Of a DNA stretch of 42,756 bases, positions 7,547 through 15,095 are shown piece by piece; the stretch's first letter is position 1; each line of letters opens with the position of its first letter. The DNA comes from Desulfobacterales bacterium (lineage in GTDB: Bacteria; Desulfobacterota; Desulfobacteria; Desulfobacterales; C00003060): assembly GCA_013375395.1 (NCBI GenBank), contig JABXJW010000007.1, positions 1-42,756 of the forward strand. Direction: 5' to 3'. The translations under genes and the position numbers were made by a program. A model generated the notes under the pieces. It made no database searches and was not told where the DNA came from. It was given only the letters and a program-made list of their open reading frames with translations.

Positions 7547-9322
7547 TTACCTGGAACGAAAAAAAATGGCCGCGTCAAACGACTTCCCGTACGCCTCCTG
7601 AATAAGATTGAGCACGTCTGAAGCGGTGGCCTGTTTGAGCGCCTCCTGCAAGAAGATCTTCGATTCGTTGAAGGACAGCGCGCGAACAATGTGCTTGACC
7701 GCAGGAATCGATATGGGATTCATGCTTATGGCATCCAGCTCAAAACCCAACAGCACCGGGATATTGACCGTATCTCCCGCCATCTCGCCACACAGGGAAA
7801 CCTTGATCCCTGCTTCCTTGGCGGCGCCCACCGCACGATGGATCATTCGCAACACTGCCGGATGAAGCGGCTGATAGAGGGAGGCAACGTGCTTGTTTAC
7901 ACGGTCGATGGCCAGAGAGTACTGAATCAAGTCATTGGTCCCAATGCTGAAAAAATCTACCTCATTGGCGAGAATATCGGCCATAAAAACCGCCGAGGGG
8001 ACTTCAATCATGGCGCCGACTTCAATATCTGCCTTGAAAGGGACGCCCTCTTTGTGGAGAGACTCTGCCGCCTCGTTTAACAGGCGCTTTGCCTGAATAA
8101 CCTCCTCTACCTGGGATATCATGGGAAACATGATCCGGATATTTGCCAGATTCGCCGCCCTGAGTATTGCCCGGAGCTGGGTTTTGAATATTTCGGGGGA
8201 CTGCAAACAGAACCGGATGGCTCGCAGGCCCAAGGCCGGGTTCATCTCTTCAGCCAAGTGTATGCCACTGGCAAACTTGTCTCCGCCGATATCCAGGGTG
8301 CGTATAGTAACCTGCCGTGTACCCATTAGTTCTGCCAGATCCCTGTAATTGTCAAAAAGGTCCTGCTCGGAGGGCAGCGTCGGCCGATTCAGGTAAAGAA
8401 ACTCGGTCCGATACAGGCCGATGCCGTCACCGCCATGGTCGATGACCGAAACCACTTCTTCCACCAGCTCGATGTTGGCGGCAACCGTCAGGCGGTACCC
8501 GTCTGTTGTTTCAGCCGGCAAATGGCTGATCCGGGTCACCTTGGCTTGAAAGTCTTCAAAGAGGTCCTTACGCTCGTGGTACCGGGTCAGTGTCGCTTCC
8601 CCCGGATCAACGATCACAACACCCGCCGTCCCGTCCACAATGATCAGATCACCGGTCCTAATCTGCTGGCTTACGTTTCCCAGCCCCAGCACCGCCGGGA
8701 TTTCAAGGGACCGGGCTATTATGCCGGTATGAGAGGTTTGGCCGCCCAGGTCCGTCACGAAGGCCTTGACTTTCTCCAACTGGATTTGAGTTGTCTCGGC
8801 AGGAGAAAGGTCGTGCGCCACGATAATGATTCGTTTGTCAATGTCGGCAATTTTGGAATGCCCTGTTCCAAGGAGGTTTTCCATGATAAGCTTGGATACG
8901 TGCCCGATATCTGATGCCCTTTCTCGAAAGTAGGGATCGGGCATCTTCTTGAACATGGCCTTCACTTTATCCACGGTGACCTTTAAGGCCCATTCGGCAT
9001 TCACATTTTCCTGCTCGATTTGCTCAATCGTACCATCGTAAATCATCCTGTCCTTCAACAGCATCATATGTGTGTCGAGGATATAGATATGGTCTCGGTA
9101 CTCGTCAGGGACTTCTTCGATCACTTGATGAAGCTGTTCCCGGGCCTTTTTGACAGCCTCCTTGAACCGGTTTGTTTCTGCACAGATCTGCTCGGGCTGG
9201 ACAAACCGCTTATCCAGGATGTCGATACGACCCTGCTCCAAAAGATAGGCCTTGCCGATGGCAATACCGGGAGATCCGGTAATGCCCTGGATCGTCAGGT
9301 CTCTTGCGGCAGTCTCAGACAT
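7547..9322 (-). CDS. ptsI: Phosphoenolpyruvate-protein phosphotransferase (PTS enzyme I)
   Basis: A 591-aa cytoplasmic enzyme that takes phosphate from phosphoenolpyruvate and passes it to HPr. The phosphorylated histidine lies in DLGGQTSHTGIIARS (H198). The C-terminal PEP-binding barrel has GIGLYRTEFLY (~301-310), RTLDIGGDK (341-349), MFPMIS, the DFFSIGTNDLIQYSLAIDR signature (457-474) and the catalytic-cysteine segment SLCGEMAGD (C511). The start at 9322 is preferred over the longer in-frame one at 9430: it follows the HPr stop by two bases, has GGAGAG upstream, and the extra 36 residues do not fit the family. No sugar permease (EII) gene is visible nearby, so the pair may act in a regulatory relay or serve an EII elsewhere. 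Confidence 0.96.
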   Translation of the reverse strand: MSETAARDLTIQGITGSPGIAIGKAYLLEQGRIDILDKRFVQPEQICAETNRFKEAVKKAREQLHQVIEEVPDEYRDHIYILDTHMMLLKDRMIYDGTIEQIEQENVNAEWALKVTVDKVKAMFKKMPDPYFRERASDIGHVSKLIMENLLGTGHSKIADIDKRIIIVAHDLSPAETTQIQLEKVKAFVTDLGGQTSHTGIIARSLEIPAVLGLGNVSQQIRTGDLIIVDGTAGVVIVDPGEATLTRYHERKDLFEDFQAKVTRISHLPAETTDGYRLTVAANIELVEEVVSVIDHGGDGIGLYRTEFLYLNRPTLPSEQDLFDNYRDLAELMGTRQVTIRTLDIGGDKFASGIHLAEEMNPALGLRAIRFCLQSPEIFKTQLRAILRAANLANIRIMFPMISQVEEVIQAKRLLNEAAESLHKEGVPFKADIEVGAMIEVPSAVFMADILANEVDFFSIGTNDLIQYSLAIDRVNKHVASLYQPLHPAVLRMIHRAVGAAKEAGIKVSLCGEMAGDTVNIPVLLGFELDAISMNPISIPAVKHIVRALSFNESKIFLQEALKQATASDVLNLIQEAYGKSFDAAIFFRSR

Positions 9323-9324
9323 TC

Positions 9325-9648
9325 CTACAACTCTCCGAAACCGGTCTTTATCAACCGGGCTATGCTGTTCAATACTTTCTCGTCGGAAGTGTCGGTTATC
9401 CTCACAGTCACTTCCGTGCCACAGGGACAATAGAGGCTCATAATGTCAAGAACGCTTGTGGCATCCACCTCCTGGCCGTCTTTTATGAAAAACACACCGG
9501 AGCACGCCTCATCTGCCAATTTGGCAATTTTGGCCGCGGCACGGGCGTGCACACCCAACTCATTGGCAATTGTCAGCGTTTGACTCAATTTTTTGCCATT
9601 TGTCGAGTTCATGGAAAAAGTGATAAAGTTTAAATACTTCGACTTCAA
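9325..9648 (-). CDS. ptsH: Phosphocarrier protein HPr
   Basis: A 107-aa HPr, slightly longer than the usual ~85-90 aa. The phospho-accepting histidine is in NELGVHARAAAKIAKLA (H34). The region equivalent to the regulatory serine is DATSVLDIMSL (S65), so HPr-kinase control is possible, but no hprK is seen here. The start at 9648 is kept because its ATG overlaps the stop of the upstream activase gene (ATGA), implying coupled translation; a second ATG at 9612 would give a more typical length, but neither has a clear Shine-Dalgarno site. It transfers phosphate from enzyme I, encoded directly downstream. Confidence 0.93.
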   Translation of the reverse strand: MKSKYLNFITFSMNSTNGKKLSQTLTIANELGVHARAAAKIAKLADEACSGVFFIKDGQEVDATSVLDIMSLYCPCGTEVTVRITDTSDEKVLNSIARLIKTGFGEL

Positions 9649-12600
9649 ATGTCAAAAGCAAAATCGATTCTTTGAGCTTTCAGCCTTTCCCCGTATCTCT
9701 CGTGGTACAGCCCGGCCTGATGCATGAAGGCCTCGATCCTCGTGAGCATGTTGGTCTCCTTTTGCCCGTCAAAGGCGGCGTGCAGGACCGGCAGATTCCG
9801 GTAATCCCTCAGGGCATTTTTGAAGATCGACACGGTGACGTTTCCGAGCATGCAGTTGAGCACGAACAGGTTGCAGATGCCGCAGATGCCGGAGGCGGCA
9901 AAGCGTCTTACCCGGCTCGTAAGAATGGCGAGGATAGGATCAATGTCATAGTAGATAAATGGGGCGGCATCCTTGACTATTGTGCGAGCACCGAGGGCGC
10001 CAAAGGCCCGGAGCTCGTCTGCCATGCACGCCTCTGCCCGCCTGGCCCACCAGGTCATCCACTGGTTGCGGAGAAAATAATAGAAAGCAGCGCCCAGTTT
10101 TCTTTCTCTCAGGCGATCTCCGGCATAATAGTGCCCGGAAAAAAGGCTGTAGCAATTCGTGACCGTCAGGCCGTGAATCTTTACTTCAGAGCCCAGTCTT
10201 TCAAGGGTTCGTATGAGGTCGTGGTTGGCCCAGGGGTTTAGCACGGTGTAGAATTCTCCTACGATACCTACCGTTGGACGCTCTTTGGACCGGTCGACCG
10301 GTACGGCTTCAAGGGCCTTTGCCGCCCGCCTCAGGGCAGAAAGGACGTTGCGATTCCACAGGCCGAACCCCCCATTGGGCCTGGCTACGGCCAATGCGAC
10401 ATCTCGAATGCCGGCCTCAAAAATCCGATCGGTCTCACCTTGCTCTCTTTCATAGGGACGTGTGTGAAGTCGGAGCCTTTCCAGAACCTCGGCAGCCATC
10501 CATCCTTGCCACAGCAGATTGGTAAAGCGGAGGCCGAAGAGCCCCGAAAACTCGTCAAAGCGGGTTGAGGTAAGCGGTGCAACCACGGGAACCTGAGACA
10601 GGCCCAAGCTTCTGAAAAGGCCGGCATGCCCGATGCCGTATTGAGAAAACCTGCATGCTCCATCATAGTTTAGCATCCACACTGCGGCGCGGTCAGGGTC
10701 GAATCCCCGCTCGCGGGTCATCTTCACAAAGTCGCCGCAGGTGACGATGAACGGATGGCACTCCCGGCTTGAAGTCACCTGTTGGCCGAGGTACTCGCTT
10801 TCATCATCCGGCTTGGGCAGCACACGGGCTTCCAGGCCGATGGCCTCAAAGGCGGCCCGGATAACAGCACAGAAGGCAAGTGAGACATAAGGAAAACAGA
10901 GCACCCTGTTTTCCAGGCGCTTCATGAGGTCCGGGTCCGGATTCCAGGGGTCCACGGTTCTTTGCCTCCCCTTGATCAACAGATTGAGAGGGCGTAGTGC
11001 GCCCTTGGATTCTTTGGGTGCGACATCCAGGGTTTCGATAAATGCCTCGATGCGGGTGACCATCCCCGCATCACCTGTATGATCGTCCACCTCTAGAACC
11101 AGGCGCGGCTTGTCGGAGATTTCGGCTTCCATGTATTTCATAAAGAAAGAGTCCGGCCCGCATCCGAAGTTAGTCAGCAACACCGAAAAAAGCTGCTGGC
11201 TGGTGCGCATACATAGGATTGCCTTCATAAGATCCCGGCTGTTTTTCCAGACCACATTGTCATATTGTGCGGGCAGAGCTATCCGGTCAATTGGGAGCAT
11301 ATCGTAGGGAATGGTAATAAGACCTGTGCGCCTCAGCTTTTCGGCAAGGTGCAGATTCAACCCCTGATCAAAGATATTGTGGGATTTGCCCAACAAAACG
11401 AGGGCTCGCTCGTCCGGTCCCATGGAGGCCAGTATCTCCTTGCCGCGCCGCCGACGCCAGGCGTCAAAGGAATGCTGGGCTTCATAGGCGCAAGCTGCGG
11501 CCTCTTTTGTCCTTTTGGGACCGTGACCGAGAGATTTTCCAATGGCCGTGAGCACCCGCTCAACCTCACGCCTTGTACGACTCCTGCGTATGACCGGGGC
11601 AAGCAGTTTCACCTTGGGTGAGAGTTCGGAGCCCATGGCTGCCTGCACCATGTACGGTATGGACTGGATGTAGGGACAATTGAAACTGCGAAGTCCTTTA
11701 TTGTTTGCTTGCGGGCAGTCGATCTCACAGGGGACCATGATCATGTCTGCGCCTTTGAAGATGAGGTCGCTGATATGGCCGTATACGGTCTTTATGGGAA
11801 AGCAAGTTTCGGACGGAACGAGGGGAAGAGCTCTTTGGACCAGACTCTTGTTGGTACTCTCTGAAAGGACCAGTGGGTGGCCCAATGTCTTGAAAAAGGC
11901 ACGCCAGAATGGGAAATAATCGAAGAAGCTCAACGCCCTTGGAAAACCAATGACGGGCCCGGAGCCTTGTCCTGCCGTCTTTTCCTCGTCAAAGCCCTCC
12001 ATAAGGCGACTGTGCCTTTCTGCAAACAGATCGGGCAGACGGCTGTATGAGCTGCTGTCGGAGGCATTTTCGTAGCGGCCGCAAAGGCTGCCGTAATAAG
12101 ACCGGAGTTTTCCCTCTATGTAGATCTTATGGACACGGCACACATTGGGACATTTCCGGCAATCAAATCCCTTCGTTTCATATGGGCGGTCCTTAAGATA
12201 AAACCCTGCAAACCGGGTCAATGCCGGCTCGCGGTCCCTGGCCGCCAATGCGGCTCCCATGGCGCCCGTAACATTGTGATGCTCCGGGGTTGCCAGGGGT
12301 TTTCCCAAGATGTTTTCAAACGCGGCAGCAACGCTTTGGTTTGCAGCCACACCCCCCTGGAATAAGATGCGGTCGCCGATCTTCTTGGCGCCGACCACCT
12401 TTTCCAGATAGTTGTGCGCGATGGCGTGTGAGAGGCCTGCGGCCAGGTCGCTCAGGCTTTCGCCGGCTTGTTGGTGATGAATGAGGTCCGATTCCATGAA
12501 TACCGTACACCGAGCACCAAGATCAACGGGTGTTTTTGAGGAAAAGGCAAGATCGCTGAAGGTTCTGCGGATCGGCACCTTTAAGCGAGCGGCCTGCTCC

Positions 12601-13976
12601 TCCAAGAAAGAGCCGGTGCCGGCCGCGCAGACCTTGTTCATTTCGAAATCTGCGACACGTCCATGCCGGCACCTGATGTACTTTGAATCCTGGCCGCCGA
12701 TCTCGATAATGGTATCGACATCAGGATCAAGGTGCACAGCCGCCCGCGCCTGGGCTGAGATCTCATTGATCACGACATCAGCTCCAACAAAATCTCCGAT
12801 AAAATAACGGCCGCTTCCCGTGACGCCCACACCGCAAACTCGCACCGCCTCCCCCGCCCTGTGGACCATCTCTTCAAGTCCGGCCCGCACGGTATCTACC
12901 GGTTCTCCCTGGGTGTACCAGTACTGTTTGGCCACAACATGCCCTTGCCTGTCGATGAGCACGATATTGGTGCTCACGGCGCCGATATCAATGCCCAGGA
13001 ACACCTCGACAGAGCCTGTCGGCTCGATTTCGTAATAGCGATCTTCGGCTTCCCAATGAGCCCTTCGTTGTGCCAGGGGTTTCAGGTGAGGAGCCCGGTG
13101 GCGATGTTGGGCAAGTTCCATGGATTGCCTGACACTTTTGACCAGGCTATTGATTGGCCGGGCCGGGCGAGTTGCCCAGGTGCGGGCCGTCAGGGCCGAA
13201 CCGATGGCTCCCGTGACAAGAAAATGCTCCGGGATAACAAGGCTGCCGGGGCCAAGACCCAAGAGGTCTTCAAATGCCTTCACAACACCCGGGTTGGCAG
13301 CCACCCCGCCTTGAAATACAATCGGCTCTGAGAAAGGTTTTCCCTTGGCCAGGTTGGTTATGAAATTTCTGGCAAGGGCGTAGCACAGCCCTCCGACAAT
13401 ATCGGCCTTTGGGACGCCTTCCTGCAAGAGGTGGACCATGTCGCTCTTGGCAAAAACGCTGCACCGGCCGGAAATCATGGCCGGATGATCGGAGCCGAAG
13501 GCCAGGGCGCCCAATTGCTCAATGGTGAGCCCAAGGCGATGGGCCTGCAAATCGAGAAAGGACCCGGTGCCGGCTGCGCAAACCTCGTTCAAGACGTGGT
13601 CTGTAATAACCCCTTTACCGGTTTGCGGGTCTTGATCTACAAAGATCAGCTTGGAATCCTGGCCGCCGATCTCGATAATGGTGCGGGCAGTGGGGTGGAA
13701 ATGACAGGCCGCTGCGGCCTGGGTGACGATCTCATTGGTATCCGGCACCCCGAGGATCTTTCCCACCAGCTTTCGGCCGCTTCCGGTGGCGACGATTCCT
13801 TCAAAGGAGCCAAGCTCGGCACCCATCTCCTCAAAGGCGCTAAGCAGTGCGGCCAGCGGGCGTCCTTCGGTACGTCCGTATGTGGCCAGCTTGATCCGGT
13901 TTGCCTCATCAATAACGACTATGTTCAAACTGACCGAACCGAGATCGATTCCCATGTAGGATTTTGTATCGGGCAT
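9645..13976 (-). CDS. Giant acyl-CoA dehydratase activase (BadF/BadG/HgdC type, double ATPase)
   Basis: A 1443-aa fusion related to activators of 2-hydroxyacyl-CoA dehydratases and benzoyl-CoA reductases. There are two ASKHA ATPase domains (about 7-265 and 327-580). Each starts with a phosphate-binding GIDLGS or GIDIGA motif, has IEIGGQDSK, and keeps both cysteines expected to bridge a [4Fe-4S] cluster: C133 (VCAAGTGSFL) and C172 (GRCSVF) in the first, C450 and C490 in the second. A cysteine cluster CRKCPNVC (606-613) plus C632 follows, then a DUF2229-like and HgdB/D-like region (from ~650), with GFPRALSFFDYFPFW and SETCFPIKTVYGH. Such fused proteins are frequent in anaerobes and mostly lack a known substrate. 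HPr starts inside its stop codon, so it heads a transcript with the PTS genes. Family is secure; the reaction is not. Confidence 0.88.
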   Translation of the reverse strand: MPDTKSYMGIDLGSVSLNIVVIDEANRIKLATYGRTEGRPLAALLSAFEEMGAELGSFEGIVATGSGRKLVGKILGVPDTNEIVTQAAAACHFHPTARTIIEIGGQDSKLIFVDQDPQTGKGVITDHVLNEVCAAGTGSFLDLQAHRLGLTIEQLGALAFGSDHPAMISGRCSVFAKSDMVHLLQEGVPKADIVGGLCYALARNFITNLAKGKPFSEPIVFQGGVAANPGVVKAFEDLLGLGPGSLVIPEHFLVTGAIGSALTARTWATRPARPINSLVKSVRQSMELAQHRHRAPHLKPLAQRRAHWEAEDRYYEIEPTGSVEVFLGIDIGAVSTNIVLIDRQGHVVAKQYWYTQGEPVDTVRAGLEEMVHRAGEAVRVCGVGVTGSGRYFIGDFVGADVVINEISAQARAAVHLDPDVDTIIEIGGQDSKYIRCRHGRVADFEMNKVCAAGTGSFLEEQAARLKVPIRRTFSDLAFSSKTPVDLGARCTVFMESDLIHHQQAGESLSDLAAGLSHAIAHNYLEKVVGAKKIGDRILFQGGVAANQSVAAAFENILGKPLATPEHHNVTGAMGAALAARDREPALTRFAGFYLKDRPYETKGFDCRKCPNVCRVHKIYIEGKLRSYYGSLCGRYENASDSSSYSRLPDLFAERHSRLMEGFDEEKTAGQGSGPVIGFPRALSFFDYFPFWRAFFKTLGHPLVLSESTNKSLVQRALPLVPSETCFPIKTVYGHISDLIFKGADMIMVPCEIDCPQANNKGLRSFNCPYIQSIPYMVQAAMGSELSPKVKLLAPVIRRSRTRREVERVLTAIGKSLGHGPKRTKEAAACAYEAQHSFDAWRRRRGKEILASMGPDERALVLLGKSHNIFDQGLNLHLAEKLRRTGLITIPYDMLPIDRIALPAQYDNVVWKNSRDLMKAILCMRTSQQLFSVLLTNFGCGPDSFFMKYMEAEISDKPRLVLEVDDHTGDAGMVTRIEAFIETLDVAPKESKGALRPLNLLIKGRQRTVDPWNPDPDLMKRLENRVLCFPYVSLAFCAVIRAAFEAIGLEARVLPKPDDESEYLGQQVTSSRECHPFIVTCGDFVKMTRERGFDPDRAAVWMLNYDGACRFSQYGIGHAGLFRSLGLSQVPVVAPLTSTRFDEFSGLFGLRFTNLLWQGWMAAEVLERLRLHTRPYEREQGETDRIFEAGIRDVALAVARPNGGFGLWNRNVLSALRRAAKALEAVPVDRSKERPTVGIVGEFYTVLNPWANHDLIRTLERLGSEVKIHGLTVTNCYSLFSGHYYAGDRLRERKLGAAFYYFLRNQWMTWWARRAEACMADELRAFGALGARTIVKDAAPFIYYDIDPILAILTSRVRRFAASGICGICNLFVLNCMLGNVTVSIFKNALRDYRNLPVLHAAFDGQKETNMLTRIEAFMHQAGLYHERYGERLKAQRIDFAFDI

Positions 13977-14215
13977 GGCTGACTAACTATCCAATGTGGT
14001 GTAATTCTGAGTGCCTAAAGTGAGCTAAAGTGAACTAAAGTGCCTAAAGTTAAAAGCATTGGGGAATCAGAACTATTCATATGGAATACCTCCAACTCCT
14101 CCAATCGCCAATAATCAATTCAACTTTAGCTCACTTTAGGCATTTTAGTCACTTTAGGCACTTTGCAACTGGACTTTTACCATGCCCTCTTTTTTTTAAC
14201 AAGACTGAAAGGGAT
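13977..14215. other. Spacer upstream of the activase and selenoprotein genes
   Basis: A non-coding stretch between the leftward activase gene and the rightward selenoprotein gene. It holds the two opposed repeat arrays at 14010-14050 and 14121-14165. No promoter for the activase gene could be assigned with confidence. Confidence 0.6.
14010..14165. repeat. Opposed arrays of a ~10-bp CTAAAGTGAG-type repeat
   Basis: The left array (14010-14050) has four units of 9-10 bases: TGCCTAAAG, TGAGCTAAAG, TGAACTAAAG, TGCCTAAAG. The right array (14121-14165) holds the reverse complement of similar units (ACTTTAGCTC, ACTTTAGGCA, TTTTAGTC, ACTTTAGGCA). Together they form a large inverted repeat around a ~70-base core. 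The period is close to one helical turn. Confidence 0.8.
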
Positions 14216-14244
14216 TTGACAATTTGTACGCCAACTGGTAAATG
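14216..14244 (+). promoter_or_regulatory. Candidate promoter of the selenoprotein gene
   Basis: TTGACA (14216-14221) is followed after 17 bases by TAAATG (14239-14244), preceded by TG as in an extended -10. It lies 42 bases before the ATG of the selenoprotein. The -35 is perfect, the -10 is weak. Confidence 0.4.
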
Positions 14245-14285
14245 TAACAAAAAGTAATGGTTGTCGTGCAAAGGAGGTTCTCGTT

Positions 14286-14504
14286 ATGTCAGAAGAAGTT
14301 GTCATTTTCGGAAAAGACACCTGACCTCACACCAGAGCGGCCCGGGAGGCATTTGCCAGAGCAGGCAAGAAAGTAACGTATTCGAATGTCGTGAGTGATC
14401 CGCAACAACTCGAAGTGATGCTTCGGCATTCTGGGGGAAAGCGCAGGGTCCCTGTGATTGTAGAAGGGGAGATGGTCACGGTCGGCTTCAACGGCAAGAC
14501 GTGA
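14286..14504 (+). CDS. Glutaredoxin-like selenoprotein with in-frame UGA (Sec13)
   Basis: The reading frame runs 73 codons from ATG 14286 to TGA 14502-14504, with one internal TGA at codon 13 (14322-14324). Reading that codon as selenocysteine gives MSEEVVIFGKDT-U-PHTRAAREAF..., ending RRVPVIVEGEMVTVGFNGKT (72 residues). This is a small thioredoxin fold: first strand VVIFGK, active-site U-P-H-T in place of C-P-x-C, helix TRAAREAFARAG, second strand KVTYSNVVSD, the cis-proline segment R-V-P-V-I-V, and a GF-x-G end. It fits the short Uxx-type glutaredoxin-like (seleno)protein family as I recall it. A strong AAGGAGG (14271-14277) lies eight bases before the ATG. Homology continues uninterrupted after the TGA, which argues against a broken gene. 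I could not define the downstream SECIS hairpin by eye, and selA/B/C/D are not in the window. Confidence 0.85.
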
Positions 14505-14642
14505 GGCATCTAGGCCGAGCGACGGTCCCGGGGGGACCTGTTGGAGATGGCTTGGTTATGAAATTTCTGTTTTTTCCGGCAGGCTTGTCCGCGTTAGGGC
14601 TGGACAGGCTTCACTATTGGGGTTTTGTGGGGGATGCTTCCC

Positions 14643-14682
14643 TTTGTCACTTTTTGTCACTTTTTGTCACTTTTTGTCACTT
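14643..14682. repeat. Decamer tandem repeat TTTTTGTCAC over the bactofilin stop codon
   Basis: Four consecutive 10-base units, the last three perfect TTTTTGTCAC (14651-14680). On the minus strand the unit is GTGACAAAAA; the first copy supplies the last codons (Ser-Asp-Lys-Lys) and stop of the bactofilin gene. The AAAGTGA core is shared with the arrays at 14010-14165. Confidence 0.85.
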
Positions 14683-15095
14683 TCTGCCGGCACTGCCGGC
14701 GGCGAAGAAGGGATCACATTGGCCACCTCAGATTGCGTGTTTGCTTCTAATTTTAAAACCTCATCCTTCGATTCAAGGGGCCTCACACTGCCGTTTAATT
14801 TCCCTCCGGCTTCAACGATGATGCTTCTGCAAACAATCTTTCCCCAGAAGTTGCCCGTGTGGGATATCTTCAGGCTTTGAAAGGCTACTATATCACCTTC
14901 AAACTCTCCGGCAATGAGTATCTGCTGAACCCTGGCCTGGCCGTGAATACGGCTTCCATCCACCATGACCACTGTATCTCCAATAAGGGTGCCTTCCAGT
15001 TCACCGTTTACAATCAACTTCCCCTTTGCATGGATGGTCCCTTCCACCTTGAAGCCTTTATCAATAATGGAGAGGCATTTTGATTTATCCGCCAC
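14667..15095 (-). CDS. Bactofilin (CcmA-like cytoskeletal protein)
   Basis: A 142-aa protein of the bactofilin (DUF583) family, which polymerises without nucleotide into filaments that organise the cell wall and cell shape. The core is a right-handed beta-helix of short repeats: FKVEGTIHAKGKLIVNGELEG, GDTVVMVDGSRIHGQARV, ILIAGEFEGDIVA, LKISHTGNFWGKI and IIVEAGGKLNGSV. A low-complexity tail follows. The GTG at 15095 is chosen because AAGGAAA lies just upstream and it overlaps the stop of the carboxypeptidase gene; an in-frame TTG at 15122 would add nine residues. It is the last gene of a minus-strand envelope operon with two predicted peptidoglycan-trimming enzymes, paralleling the link between CcmA and Csd proteins in Helicobacter. 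Confidence 0.88.
   Translation of the reverse strand: MADKSKCLSIIDKGFKVEGTIHAKGKLIVNGELEGTLIGDTVVMVDGSRIHGQARVQQILIAGEFEGDIVAFQSLKISHTGNFWGKIVCRSIIVEAGGKLNGSVRPLESKDEVLKLEANTQSEVANVIPSSPPAVPAESDKK

Noticed and set aside
9323-9430. N-terminal extension of enzyme I
   Set aside because: These 36 residues overlap the HPr gene in another frame; the ATG at 9322 has a ribosome-binding site and a family-typical N-terminus.
14286-14324. A degraded or frameshifted glutaredoxin gene
   Set aside because: The frame, ribosome-binding site and fold are intact on both sides of the single TGA, and the TGA falls exactly on the active-site cysteine position, which favours selenocysteine over decay.
14590-14622. 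Terminator between the selenoprotein and bactofilin genes
   Set aside because: GCTTGTCC and GGACAGGC can pair, but no T-run follows on either strand.
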